From JAHJQZ01 sp963676075 (GTDB lineage Bacteria > Pseudomonadota > Alphaproteobacteria > Rhizobiales > Devosiaceae): a stretch of DNA of 50,832 bases. A model generated the notes under the pieces. That model had not been told where the DNA came from. It made no database searches and worked only from the letters and a program-made list of their open reading frames with translations. Positions 35,415-44,857 of the stretch are shown here, piece after piece. Where the stretch lies: the NCBI GenBank assembly GCA_963676075.2, contig CAXXNZ010000034.1:1-50832 (forward strand). The letters are read 5' to 3'. Within the stretch, counting starts at the first letter, position 1, and each line of letters begins with the position of its first letter. The translations under genes and the position numbers were made by a program.

Positions 35415-35441
35415 GTCAGGCCAGAAGCGGAGGGAAAGATC

Positions 35442-36446
35442 ATGACAGAGCGCAAGGTCAGGTGGGGTATTCTGTCGACCGCCAATATCGGAATGGCCAA
35501 GGTTATTCCGGCGATCCAGAAATCACCGTCTTCCGAGGTTTACGGCATAGCCTCGCGCAACGTCGATCGCGCCCAGGAAGCCGCGGCAGAGCTTGGCATT
35601 CCCAATTTCTATGCTTCGTATGAAGAGCTGCTGGCCGACCCCGAGATCGACGCCATCTACAACCCGCTGCCCAACGACCTCCATGTCGAATGGACGCTGA
35701 AAGCGGCCCAGGCCGGCAAGCACGTCTTGTGCGAAAAGCCCATGGGTCTCGATGCGGCCGATGCCGAACGGCTCAAAGACGCGCCTGATTCGGTTATCGT
35801 CACCGAAGCCTTCATGGTGCGCTATCACCCGCAGTGGCTGCGCGTGCGCGAATTGGCGCGCTCTGGTGCGCTCGGCGAGGTCAGGGCGGTGCAGGCGGCC
35901 TTTTCCTATTTCAACGTCAATCCGGAAAACATCCGCAACAAGCCCGAGAACGGCGGCGGCGGAATGATGGACATCGGCTGCTATCCGATCACCGCGGGAC
36001 GGTTCTTTTTCGAGGCTGAACCCAAGCGCGTTCTGGCGCTGGTCGACCGTGACCCGACCTTCGGTGTTGATCGGTTGGCTTCGGTCATTGCCGATTTCGG
36101 TGGCGGGCGGCAGTTGAACTTCGTGGTTTCGACCCAGCTCGTGCCGCACCAGAAAGTCCAGATCTTCGGCACCAAGGCGCGGGCCGAGATCGTTATTCCC
36201 TTCAATGCGCCCACCGATCAGGCCACCGCCATCAACATCGACGCCGGCCTGAGCCTGGATGGCACCCTCGTCGGACGCGAGGTCATCCCGGCCTGTGATC
36301 AGTACACCGAACAGGCCGAGGCCATGGCGCAGGCAATTCTCAAGGGAACAGGCCTGCCTTACGGCATCGAGGACTCGATTGCCTCGATGCGGGTGATCGA
36401 TGCGGTGTTCGCAAGCGAGAAGACCGGCACCTGGGCCGACGTCTGA
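35442..36446 (+). CDS. Gfo/Idh/MocA family oxidoreductase
   Basis: NAD(P)-dependent sugar oxidoreductase of 334 residues. The N-terminal Rossmann part starts 'VRWGILSTANIGMAKVIPAIQ' with the GxxxxAxxG pattern, and the conserved 'EKPMGLDAADAERL' (Lys of the EKP motif, near residue 98) is present. The C-terminal alpha/beta domain contains 'GGGMMDIGCYPI' with the catalytic-type Asp-x-x-x-Tyr arrangement. Closest in feel to the glucose-fructose oxidoreductase / D-xylose dehydrogenase branch. It is flanked by terminators on both sides, hence monocistronic. The substrate cannot be stated. Confidence 0.9.
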   Translation: MTERKVRWGILSTANIGMAKVIPAIQKSPSSEVYGIASRNVDRAQEAAAELGIPNFYASYEELLADPEIDAIYNPLPNDLHVEWTLKAAQAGKHVLCEKPMGLDAADAERLKDAPDSVIVTEAFMVRYHPQWLRVRELARSGALGEVRAVQAAFSYFNVNPENIRNKPENGGGGMMDIGCYPITAGRFFFEAEPKRVLALVDRDPTFGVDRLASVIADFGGGRQLNFVVSTQLVPHQKVQIFGTKARAEIVIPFNAPTDQATAINIDAGLSLDGTLVGREVIPACDQYTEQAEAMAQAILKGTGLPYGIEDSIASMRVIDAVFASEKTGTWADV

Positions 36447-36462
36447 GCGAGACAATTCGCCA

Positions 36463-36501
36463 GCAGATCGGGCGGGCGCTGCATGCGCCCGCCCGATCTG
36501 C
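36463..36501. terminator. Strong 17-bp hairpin after the oxidoreductase gene
   Basis: GCAGATCGGGCGGGCGC (36463-36479) pairs perfectly with GCGCCCGCCCGATCTGC (36485-36501) over TGCAT. No T run follows, but the stem is the strongest in this part of the window and ends the Gfo/Idh/MocA transcription unit. Confidence 0.65.
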
Positions 36502-36595
36502 CGTCGTTAACGAACCATTATCCGCATTTCCGGCATTTGATTGATTCGTATCGGCTGAGGGGGGACACTTGCTCCAAACAGAATTGGAGCATGCC

Positions 36596-37090
36596 ATGTC
36601 GCGCAAGATTTCAGCGATTGCCCTTTGCCTTTCCGCGGTGCTTTGCGCCGCTCCGGCCGTAGCCCAGGATTATTACGGCTCTGCCTCTCCGCTCGAAGGC
36701 GCCTATGTCGGCGGCTATCTTGGCGGCAATTTCGATCCCAATACCTCCTGGGCGCTCGGCGCGATGGCAGGCGTCAACTTCGAGGTGACCCCCGGTTTCA
36801 TGGCAGGCCTCGAAGCCCAGGGCGGACTCGACATCAATAGCACCCGCACCAATGTCGAAGGTCTGATGCTTGCGCGCGGTGGCGCGGCGGTCACGCCGGA
36901 CGCAATGATCTACGGTTCACTGGGCGCAGGTAGCATTGCCGGCACCGGTTCCTGGGCGATCGGCGGCGGCGCCGAAGCGGTGGTGGCACCGCAGATCGGC
37001 GTGCGCGGCGACGTGCTGGCCACCGGCCCGTGGGGCAATGGACTCAACCGCACCAAGGCCACTGCAGGCTTGGTCTGGCACGTGAAATAG
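36596..37090 (+). CDS. Small outer-membrane beta-barrel-like protein
   Basis: Protein of 164 residues with a signal peptide (about residues 1-24, ending PAVAQ). The mature part is rich in Gly and alternating hydrophobic residues ('GAYVGGYLGGNF', 'WALGAMAGVNFEVTPGFMAGLEAQGG', 'IYGSLGAGSIAG') and ends 'TAGLVWHVK', an aromatic-then-basic end compatible with a small OmpA/OprH-like barrel. I chose the ATG at 36596 because TTGGAGC precedes it and a good signal peptide begins there; another in-frame ATG upstream would add nine residues. It is monocistronic with a clear terminator. No precise function can be given. Confidence 0.75.
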   Translation: MSRKISAIALCLSAVLCAAPAVAQDYYGSASPLEGAYVGGYLGGNFDPNTSWALGAMAGVNFEVTPGFMAGLEAQGGLDINSTRTNVEGLMLARGGAAVTPDAMIYGSLGAGSIAGTGSWAIGGGAEAVVAPQIGVRGDVLATGPWGNGLNRTKATAGLVWHVK

Positions 37091-37117
37091 GCGGTCTGTC
37101 GCGCCTGAATGATCAAG

Positions 37118-37142
37118 GCCCCGCTTTGGCGGGGCTTTTTTT
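37118..37142 (+). terminator. Intrinsic terminator of the outer-membrane protein gene
   Basis: GCCCCGC (37118-37124) pairs with GCGGGGC (37129-37135) around TTTG, followed by seven T residues. Confidence 0.92.
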
Positions 37143-37408
37143 ATGTGCGACAGAATAGACCACAGCGTCATTGCCGGGCGACCTGTTCCCATCTTGGCAG
37201 CCCCATTGGCGGCGTTATTGGCGCGGCACGTCGCCATTCCGGCTCCCATGAAATTCCAGGTTCAGAATCGTCACCGAACGGCCCGGAGCACTTGCAACGC
37301 CGCAGACGCTGGGCTAAGCCGGTCCCCGAACCCGCCAGGGATAGATTGCCGCAGGCTAATGTGTCCCAAGTGGCCTCCACTCCGGAGGAAACAAGCACAG
37401 GTTTGCTC
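37143..37408. other. Upstream region of the nuo operon
   Basis: No gene is supported in these 266 bases. The stretch should contain the nuo promoter and leader. GGAGGAAACAAG (37383-37394) is a purine-rich site 15-21 bases before nuoA, rather far for a ribosome-binding site of the ATG at 37409. No clear -35/-10 pair or conserved leader structure could be picked out. Confidence 0.5.
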
Positions 37409-37774
37409 ATGTCCGAACTTCTGAGTTCCTATCTGCCCGTCGTGATTTTCATCGCACTTGCTGGTGTGATCGGTTTGGCGCTGCTGGTTGCGCCGTTTAT
37501 CATCGCCATCAAGCGTCCCGATCCGGAAAAGGTTTCGGCCTATGAATGCGGCTTCGAGGCGTTCGATGATGCCCGTATGAAGTTCGACGTCAGGTTCTAC
37601 CTGGTGGCGATCCTGTTCATCATCTTCGATCTCGAAGTGGCCTTCCTGTTCCCCTGGGCCGTAGCTTTCCACGATGTGGGCTGGTTCGGTTTTGGGTCGA
37701 TGATGATCTTTCTCGGTGTTCTGACCATCGGGTTTGTCTATGAATGGCGCAAGGGAGCTCTCGAATGGGATTAG
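37409..37774 (+). CDS. nuoA: NADH-quinone oxidoreductase subunit A
   Basis: Membrane subunit of complex I, 121 residues with three helices. 'VSAYECGFEAFDDARMKFDVRFYLVAILFIIFDLEVAFLFPWA' type sequence around residues 48-90 contains the conserved YECG loop facing the quinone site and the FDLE motif of helix two. The ATG at 37409 gives the normal length; an in-frame TTG six bases upstream is possible. The stop overlaps nuoB by ten bases. It starts the nuo operon. Confidence 0.95.
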   Translation: MSELLSSYLPVVIFIALAGVIGLALLVAPFIIAIKRPDPEKVSAYECGFEAFDDARMKFDVRFYLVAILFIIFDLEVAFLFPWAVAFHDVGWFGFGSMMIFLGVLTIGFVYEWRKGALEWD

Positions 37775-38344
37775 AGTCCGATAACACTCTGGTCGCGCCT
37801 GCGCCCAAGGGGATCATCGATCCGCGCACGGGCAAGCCGGTTGGCGCCGACGATCCGACCTTTGTCGAAATCGACAACGAACTTGCCGACAAGGGTTTCC
37901 TTGTCACCACGGTCGACGAGTTGATCAACTGGTCGCGCACCGGTTCCCTGATGTGGATGCAGTTCGGCTTGGCGTGCTGCGCCGTCGAAATGATGCAGTC
38001 GGCCATGCCGCGCTATGACAGCGAACGCTTTGGTTTTGCGCCGCGCGCTTCACCGCGCCAGTCCGACGTGATGATTGTCGCCGGCACGCCTGACCAACAA
38101 GATGGCCCCGGCTCTGCGCAAGGTCTACGACCAGATGCCCGAGCCGCGCTACGTCATCTCCATGGGGTCTTGCGCCAACGGCGGTGGCTATTATCACTAT
38201 TCCTATTCGGTGGTTCGGGGGTGCGACCGCGTCGTGCCCGTCGACATCTATGTCCCGGGCTGCCCGCCGACGGCGGAGGCGCTGCTTTACGGCGTCCTCA
38301 TGCTGCAAAAGAAAATCCGCCGTACCGGCACCATCGAGAGATAG
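37765..38344 (+). CDS. nuoB: NADH-quinone oxidoreductase subunit B, one frameshift
   Basis: Carries iron-sulfur cluster N2, which passes electrons to quinone. The first frame encodes MGLESDNTL...'MQFGLACCAVEMMQ' (two N2 cysteines) to 'SDVMIVAGT'. The second continues 'LTNKMAPALRKVYDQMPEPR', 'GSCANGGGYY' and 'DIYVPGCPPTAEALLYG' with the other two cysteines. An extra C at 38089-38090 (ACGCCTGACC for ACGCTGACC) explains the break, and correction gives 192 residues, the usual size. The start at 37765 has AAGGGAG upstream and overlaps nuoA. All ligands are present, so the break is probably a sequence error. Confidence 0.92.
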
Positions 38345-38353
38345 GTCCAGCGA

Positions 38354-38957
38354 ATGGATGAAGTGCTCAGCGATCTGAGCGAGTACATCTCGCTCAAGTT
38401 CGACGACAAGGTCGAGGCGACCGCCGCGTATGGCGAATTGACGCTTCAGGTCGGTCGCGACGACCTGATTGAGGTGCTGCGGTTCCTGCATGACGACAGC
38501 CGCTGCCGTTTCGTCAATTTCACCGATCTGTGCGGGGTCGACTATCCTGAACGCGCCGAGCGGTTCGACGTCGTCTACCACTTCCTGAGCCCGACCCCAG
38601 AACGTCAGGATCAGGGTCAAGACCCGGACCGACGAGGACACCCCCGTCGCCTCGATCACCGACATCTATCCTGGCGCCGAGTGGTTCGAGCGGGAAGCCT
38701 ACGATATGTACGGCATCCTGTTCTCCGGGCATCCCGATCTGAGGCGCATCCTCACCGATTACGGCTTCGAGGGGCATCCTTTGCGCAAGGATTTTCCGCT
38801 TACCGGTTTTGTCGAAGTCAGGTACGACGAAGAGCGTAAGCAGGTCGTCTACGAGCCGGTCAAGCTGGCGCAGGAATTCCGCAATTTCGACTACCTCAGT
38901 CCCTGGGAAGGCACGGATTACGTGCTGCCGGGCGACGAGAAGGCGAAGGAGGCATAA
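38354..38957 (+). CDS. nuoC: NADH-quinone oxidoreductase subunit C, one frameshift
   Basis: Peripheral-arm subunit (30-kDa type) of 200 residues after correction. The N-terminal part (MDEVLSDLSEYISLKF to 'FDVVYHFLSPT') is followed, in the next frame, by 'RIRVKTRTDEDTPVASITDIY' and the family signature 'WFEREAYDMYGILFSGHPDLRRILTDYGFEGHPLRKDFPL'-like stretch. One extra C in the CCCC run at 38595-38598 accounts for the shift. Ends 'YVLPGDEKAKEA', and the nuoD GTG follows directly. NuoC and NuoD are separate genes here, unlike the fused nuoCD of enterobacteria. The break is probably a sequence error. Confidence 0.92.
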
Positions 38958-40150
38958 GTGTCTGAAGCCGAACTTCGGCAACTTCACTATCAACTTCGGG
39001 CCGGAGCACCCGTCCGCCCACGGCGTTTTGCGTCTGGTGCTGGAGCTTGACGGCGAAATCGTTACGCGTGCCGACCCGCATATCGGGTTGTTGCATCGCG
39101 GCACGGAAAAGCTGATCGAGCACAAGACCTATTTGCAGGCCGTGCCCTATTTCGACCGGCTCGACTACGTGGCACCGATGAACCAGGAGCATGCCTTTGC
39201 CCTGGCGGTCGAAAAACTGCTCGGCATCGAAGTGCCGTTCCGCGGCCAGCTCATTCGCGTGCTTTACTCCGAGATCGGCCGCATCCTCAATCACCTGCTC
39301 GGCATCACCACATCGGCGCTCGACGTCGGTGCGCTGACGCCGCCGCTCTGGGGCTTCGAGCAGCGCGAAAAGCTGATGGTCTTTTACGAGCGGGCCAGTG
39401 GATCGCGCATGCATGCCGCCTATTTCCGTCCCGGCGGGGTGCATCAGGATCTGCCGCAGGACCTGATCGACGATATCGAGGCCTGGATCGACCCGTTCCT
39501 CAAGACGGTCGGCGATCTCGACATGCTTCTGACCGGCAACCGCATCTTCAAGCAGCGCAATGTCGATATCGGCGTTGTTTCGCTGGAAGACGCCTGGAAA
39601 TGGGGCTTCTCGGGCGTGATGGTGCGCGGCTCCGGCGCGGCGTGGGATCTACGCAAGGCCCAGCCTTACGAGTGCTATGATCGGCTCGATTTCGATATTC
39701 CGGTTGGCAAGAACGGTGACTTGCTACGACCGTTATCTGGTCCGCATGGAAGAGATGCGCCAGTCGGCCAGGATCATGCGGCAGGTCATCGCGCTTCTCA
39801 ATTCGGATGAGGGCAAGGGGCCGGTCTCGGTGACCGACAACAAGATCGTGCCGCCCAAGCGCGGTGAGATGAAGCGCTCGATGGAAGCGTTGATCCACCA
39901 CTTCAAGCTCTACACCGAGGGCTACAAGGTGCCCGCAGGCGAGGTTTATTCAGCCGTCGAAGCCCCCAAGGGCGAATTCGGCGTCTATCTGGTCTCGGAC
40001 GGCTCCAACAAGCCCTATCGCTGCAAGATCAAGCCACCGGGCTTTGCTCATCTCAGCGCCATGGATTTCCTTTCAAAGGGCCACATGCTGGCGGATATCT
40101 CCGCCATCATCGGCTCTCTTGATGTCGTGTTCGGGGAGGTCGACCGCTAA
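38958..40150 (+). CDS. nuoD: NADH-quinone oxidoreductase subunit D, two frameshifts
   Basis: 49-kDa subunit forming the quinone site with NuoB; 396 residues after correction. GTG 38958 begins MSEAELR, then an extra G at 38977-38978 shifts to 'NFTINFGPEHPSAHGVLRLVLELDGE', which has the conserved His loop of the quinone pocket. A second extra base (T at 39721-39722) separates 'DFDIPVGKNGD' from 'CYDRYLVRMEEMRQSARIMRQ'. The C-terminal 'PYRCKIKPPGFAHLSAMDFLSKGHMLADISAIIGSLDVVFGEVDR'-type end is complete. The start has GGAGG upstream in the end of nuoC, and the TAA overlaps the nuoE ATG. Both breaks are probably sequence errors. Confidence 0.93.
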
Positions 40151-41194
40151 TGTCGGTGCGTCGGCCTGGCAGAAGATGCCATTCAGCCCAAGAGTTTTGC
40201 CTTCAACAAGGACAATGCCGCCTGGGCCAAGAAGCGCATTGCGCTTTATCCTGAGGGCCGGCAGCAGTCGGCCGTCATTCCGCTGCTGATGCGGGCGCAG
40301 GAACAGGAAGGCTGGGTCACACGGGCCGCTATCGAAGAAGTCGCCAAAATGCTCGGCATGGCAACGATCCGCGTGCTCGAAGTGGCGACCCTTCTACACC
40401 CAGTTCCAGCTCAAGCCGGTCGGCAACCAAGGCCCATATCCAGGTCTGCGGTACCACACCCTGCATGTTGCGCGGGGCGGAGGGGCTGAAGCATGTGTGC
40501 AAGCACAAGATCCATGACGACCCGCATCATGTGAATGCAGATGGTACGCTGAGCTGGGAAGAGGTCGAATGCCTCGGTGCTTGCGTCAACGCTCCGATGG
40601 TGATGATCGGGCAGGACACCTATGAGGACCTGACGCCCGAACGGCTCGAAGAGATCATCGACGCCTTCGAAAAGGGTGAGGGCGATAAGGTGCCGGTGGG
40701 GCCGCAGAACGGCCGCCAGTTCGCCGGCGCCGATCAGCGGGCCGACGGCATTGACCGACATCGGCAGCGCCAAGACCTCGCGCGCCGCGTCGGCCAAGCC
40801 TGCGCCGGCCAAGAAAAGCGCTGCCGCCAAGCCGGCAGCCAAGAAAGCCGACAAGCCGGTGACCAAGGCGACCGCCACGCCGAAAGCCAAGGCCGCCCCC
40901 AAGGCAGAGCCGAAGCCCAAGAAGGGCGCGCTGTTCGTCGCCCCCAAGGGCAAGGCGGACGATCTCAAGCTGATCGCCGGCGTCGGACCGGTTCTGGAGA
41001 AAAAGCTCAACGATTTCGGGGTAACCCAATTCGCCCAGATCGCAGCCTTCAAGAAGGCCGATATCGAAAAGCTCGACGAAGGACTCAATTTCAAGGGCCG
41101 CATTGCCCGTGATGATTGGGTCAAGCAGGCCAAGGCGCTCGCCAAGGGCGGGGTCGAGGAATACCGCAAGGTGTTCGGGAAGGATCCGCGCTGA
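40150..41194 (+). CDS. nuoE: NADH-quinone oxidoreductase subunit E with long C-terminal extension, four frameshifts
   Basis: 24-kDa-type subunit with [2Fe-2S] cluster N1a. Four extra bases (G at 40163-40164, C at 40389-40391, A at 40425-40426, G at 40726-40727) break the frame; correction gives 346 residues. The first ~190 form the thioredoxin-like core: 'ATFYTQFQLKPVGTKAHIQVCGTTPC' and 'EVECLGACVNAPMVMI' hold the four cluster cysteines. An Ala/Lys/Pro-rich linker (repeats like KPAAKKADK) follows, then a ~90-residue helical domain 'DDLKLIAGVGPVLEKKLNDFGV...FKGRIARDDWVKQAK', a helix-hairpin-helix type module found on rhizobial NuoE. The start overlaps nuoD (TAATG). Confidence 0.92.
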
Positions 41195-41212
41195 TGGCCG
41201 GGGTGAAAGACC

Positions 41213-41432
41213 ATGACCGAAGAAAAGCCTCGGGAGAAGCCAGACCTGCCGTTCGGCCTGACGACCCGCGACGTCATCTACGGCGCCATCACGGTTCTCG
41301 GCTTCTACTACACTTTTCTCCGGGCTTAACGGCGCGCTGTCCTGGGGATTGTCCGATGTGGTTGTCACCGTCATTGGTGGGGCCATTGGTCTCGCTGCCG
41401 CTTTCGCGCTTTCCTGGCTGAGGAAAAGGTAA
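41213..41432 (+). CDS. Small membrane protein between nuoE and nuoF, one frameshift
   Basis: Unrecognised ORF of 72 codons after removing one extra T from the TTTT run at 41314-41317. The translation begins MTEEKPREKPDLPFGLTTRD, followed by a hydrophobic stretch 'VIYGAITVLGFYYTF', a short polar loop 'SGLNGALSWGLSD' and a second hydrophobic helix 'VVVTVIGGAIGLAAAFALSWL', ending in RKR. This predicts two membrane helices with both termini in the cytoplasm. It lies 18 bases after nuoE and its TAA overlaps the ATG of nuoF (TAATG), so translation is coupled to complex I genes. Small hypothetical ORFs at this position occur in other alphaproteobacterial nuo operons, but I know of no assigned function. 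It may be an accessory or assembly protein. Confidence 0.75.
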
Positions 41433-42740
41433 TGCTTCAGGACAAGGACCGCATATTCACCAATCTATACGGCCTCGGCGACTGGCGCCTTGAAGGCGCG
41501 AAATCGCGCGGCGCCTGGTCCCGGCACCAAGGGGCTGGTCGAAAAGGGCCGCGACTGGCTGACCAACGAGGTCAAGGCTTCCGGGCTCAAGGGCCGCGGC
41601 GGCGCCGGTTTCCCGACCGGGCTCAAGTGGTCATTCATGCCGAAGCAAAGTGACGGACGTCCGCACTATCTGCTGGTCAACGCCGACGAATCCGAGCCGG
41701 GCACCTGCAAGGACCGCGAGATCCTGCGCCACGATCCGCACCTGTTGATCGAAGGTTGCCTTCTGGCCTGCCGCGCCATGGATGCGCATCTGGCCTTCGT
41801 CTATATCCGCGGCGAGTTCATCCGCGAGCGCCAGCGTTTCGAGGCGGCGGTCGAGGAAGCTTATGATGCCGGCCTGATCGGCAAGAACAATGTCCACGGC
41901 TGGGACCTCGACATCATCGTCCATCACGGCGCCGGCGCCTATATCTGCGGCGAAGAAACCGCGCTGATGGAGTCGCTTGAAGGCAAGAAGGGCCAGCCGC
42001 GCCTCAAGCCGCCGTTCCCGGCCGGTGTTGGCGTTTACGGCAACCCGACGACCGTCAACAATGTCGAATCGATCGCAGTGGTGCCGGACATTCTCAGGCG
42101 CGGCGCATCCTGGTTTTCCTCGATTGGCCGCGAGAACAATGTCGGCCCGAAGCTGTTCATGGTCTCGGGCCATGTGAACACGCCGGTCACGGTCGAGGAA
42201 GCGCTGGGCATTCCGTTCAAGGAACTCATCGAAAAGCATGCCGGCGGTATTCGCGGCGGCTGGGACAATCTTCTGGCGGTCATCCCCGGCGGCGCCTCGT
42301 GCCCGGCGGTCCGCGCCGACCAGATCATGGACGCGGTGATGGATTTCGACGGCATGAAGTCGATCGGCACCAGCTTCGGCACCGGCGGCCTCATCGTCAT
42401 GGACAAGTCGACCGACATCATCAAGGCAATCTGGCGCATCGCGGCTTTCTTCAAGCATGAGAGCTGCGGCCAGTGTACGCCGTGCCGCGAAGGCACCGGC
42501 TGGATGATGCGCGTGGTTGAACGCATGGTCGAAGGCAGGGCGCAAAAGCGCGAGATCGACATGCTGTTCGAGGTGAGTAAGCAGGTCGAAGGCCACACCA
42601 TCTGCGCCCTCGGCGATGCCGCCGCGTGGCCGATCCAGGGTCTCATCAGGAATTTCCGACCGGTGATCGAGGAACGTATCGACGCCTATACCCATCGGTC
42701 GGACAGCGACGGCGCGGTGCCGTCGATCGCTGCGGAGTAG
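41432..42740 (+). CDS. nuoF: NADH-quinone oxidoreductase subunit F, one frameshift
   Basis: NADH-oxidising flavoprotein subunit (51-kDa type), 435 residues after correction. MLQDKDRIFTNLYGLGDWRLEGAKSRG-type N-terminus (first 50 residues) is in one frame, and from 'PGTKGLVEKGRDWL' on the next; one extra T at 41519 (TGGTCCCGG for TGGCCCGG) explains it. The glycine-rich NADH site is 'GLKGRGGAGFPTGLKW' (near residues 55-70), the FMN site 'GAGAYICGEETALMESLEG', and cluster N3 cysteines are in 'ESCGQCTPCREG' and 'HTICALGD'. It overlaps the small membrane ORF by one base. The break is probably a sequence error. Confidence 0.94.
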
Positions 42741-42744
42741 TTAC

Positions 42745-44854
42745 ATGGCCAATATCAAAGTCGACGGCAAGCTGATCGAGGTTCCGGACCACTTCACGCT
42801 GATGCAGGCGGCCGAAGCGGCGGGGGCCGAGATTCCGCGCTTCTGCTATCACGAGCGCCTGTCGGTTGCCGGCAATTGCCGCATGTGCTTGGTCGAGGTG
42901 AAGGGCGGACCGCCGAAGCCCCAGGCCAGTTGCGCCATGTCGGTCAAGGATCTGCGTCCCGGCCCGAACGGCGAAGCGCCGGAGATGTTCACCAACACCC
43001 CGATGGTCAAGAAGGCCCGCGAAGGGGTGATGGAGTTCCTGCTCATCAACCACCCGCTCGATTGCCCGATCTGCGACCAGGGCGGTGAATGCGACCTGCA
43101 GGATCAGGCCATGGCCTATGGCGTCGACAAGTCGCGCTTTTCCGAGAACAAGCGCGCTGTCGAAGACAAATATATGGGTCCGCTGGTCAACACCGTGATG
43201 ACCCGCTGCATCCAGTGCACGCGCTGCGTCCGCTTCATCACCGAAGTGGCGGGCGTGTCCGAACTGGGGCTGGTCAATCGCGGCGAGGATGCCGAGATCA
43301 CCCCCTATCTCGAACGGGCGCTGACCTCTGAATTGCAGGGCAATATCATCGACCTCTGCCCGGTTGGCGCGCTGACGTCCCAAGCCCTACGCCTTCCACG
43401 CACGGCCCTGGGAACTCAGCAAGACCGAATCCATCGACGTCATGGATGCCGTCGGCTCGAACATCCGGGTCGATGCGCGCGGACGCGAAGTGATGCGCGT
43501 GCTGCCGCGGCTGCATGAAGACATCAACGAGGAATGGATTTCCGACAAGACGCGCTTCATCTGGGACGGTCTGAAGGCCCAGCGCCTCGACAGGCCCTAT
43601 GTCAAAAAGAACGGCAAGCTGCAGGCCGCGAGCTGGGGACGAGGCGCTTTCCACCGTCGCCAAGAAGCTCAAGAAGGCCGGCAACAAGGTCGGCGCCATT
43701 GCCGGCGACCTGTCGGGTGTCGAGGAAATGTTTGCCCTCAAGGATCTGCTCGGTTCGCTCGGCTCGGGCATGACCGATTGCCGTCCGCCGATGTCGGGCA
43801 TCGATCCGCTGACGCCGCGCGGCGCCTATATCCTCAATCCCGGCATTGCCGGCATCGAGAAGGCCGACGCGATCCTTCTGGTCGGTACCAACCCGCGCAA
43901 GGAAGCGGCGCTGGTCAATGCCCGCATCCGCAAGACCTGGCGCAAGGGCGAGGTGGCGATCGGTGTTATCGGGCGATGCTGCCGACCTGACCTATGAGTA
44001 CGAGCATATCGGCACCGACAGTGCCGCGCTGGCGTCTGTCCGCCGACGGCAAGCACAAGTTCGCCAAGGTCCTGAAGGCGGCCAAGAACCCGCTGATCAT
44101 CGTCGGCGAGGGCGCGGTCAGCCACGCGGGCCTGGGCAAGCAGGCCGGGCGCGACGTGCTGGCACTGGCGCTTCAGGTTGCTAAAAACGCCAACGGCTTG
44201 CGCGACGACTGGACCGGTTTCGGCATGCTGCACAATGCGGCGGGCCGGGTTGGCGGTCTCGACATCGGTTTCGTGCCGCACAATGGCGGTGTCTGCTCGG
44301 CCGACCAGATCGGCCTTGCGGCAAAGGGCGAGCTCGACGTGCTGTTCCTGCTCGGCGCCGACGAATACGACATGCAGGCGATGGGCAAGGCCTTCGTCGT
44401 CTATATCGGCAGCCACGGCGATGCCGGCGCCCACCGCGCCGATGTCATCCTGCCGGGTGCAACCTATACCGAGAAATCGGCGACCTTCGTCAACACCGAG
44501 GGCCGGGTACAGCAAACAACGCGGGCCGTCTTCCCGCCGGGCGATGCCAAGGAAGACTGGGCGATCATCCGGGCGCTTTCCGGCGTTCTCGGATCGCCCT
44601 TGCCCTACGACTCGCTTCGCCAGCTCAGGGCGCGGCTTTACGAGGTTCATCCGCATCTGGCACGGCTCGATGTTGCTGAGCCTGGCAATTCAGCCGAACT
44701 CGCGGAGCGGGCAGGGCGCCCGGACGCGCCGGTCGATGCCGTGCTCACCTCGCCGATTGGCGATTACTATCTCACCAACCCGATCACGCGCGCTTCCGCC
44801 GTGATGGGGGAATGCGCGCAACTGGCAGCCGGCCTCAAGCAGGCGGCGGAGTAG
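42745..44854 (+). CDS. nuoG: NADH-quinone oxidoreductase subunit G, four frameshifts
   Basis: Large iron-sulfur subunit (75-kDa type), 701 residues after correction. The N-terminal ferredoxin-like part has 'PRFCYHERLSVAGNCRMCLVEV' ([2Fe-2S] N1b), 'HPLDCPICDQGGECDLQD' (N5 region) and 'CIQCTRCVRF' with 'CPVGALT' (N4). The rest is a molybdopterin-oxidoreductase-like fold without cofactor ('GIEKADAILLVGTNPRKEAALVNARIRK', 'VILPGATYTEKSATFVNTEGR'). Extra bases lie at 43379-43381 (C), 43635-43638 (G), 43971-43973 (G) and 44040-44041 (C). Each is flanked by conserved sequence in consecutive frames. They are probably sequence errors. Confidence 0.93.
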
Positions 44855-44857
44855 GTC

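Noticed and set aside
37143..37408. N-terminal extension of nuoA starting near 37109
   Set aside because: The upstream codons cover a terminator and low-similarity sequence; NuoA proteins begin close to the ATG at 37409.
38089..44041. Programmed ribosomal frameshifting in the nuo genes
   Set aside because: Programmed sites need a slippery heptamer and usually a stimulatory structure at one fixed place. Here 14 different short runs occur across six annotated complex I genes and one small ORF, with no common motif.
37765..44854. nuoB-nuoG as true pseudogenes
   Set aside because: All cluster cysteines and catalytic segments are intact on both sides of each break, and nuoA and nuoH-nuoL have intact frames; loss of only part of complex I by insertion-only changes is implausible.
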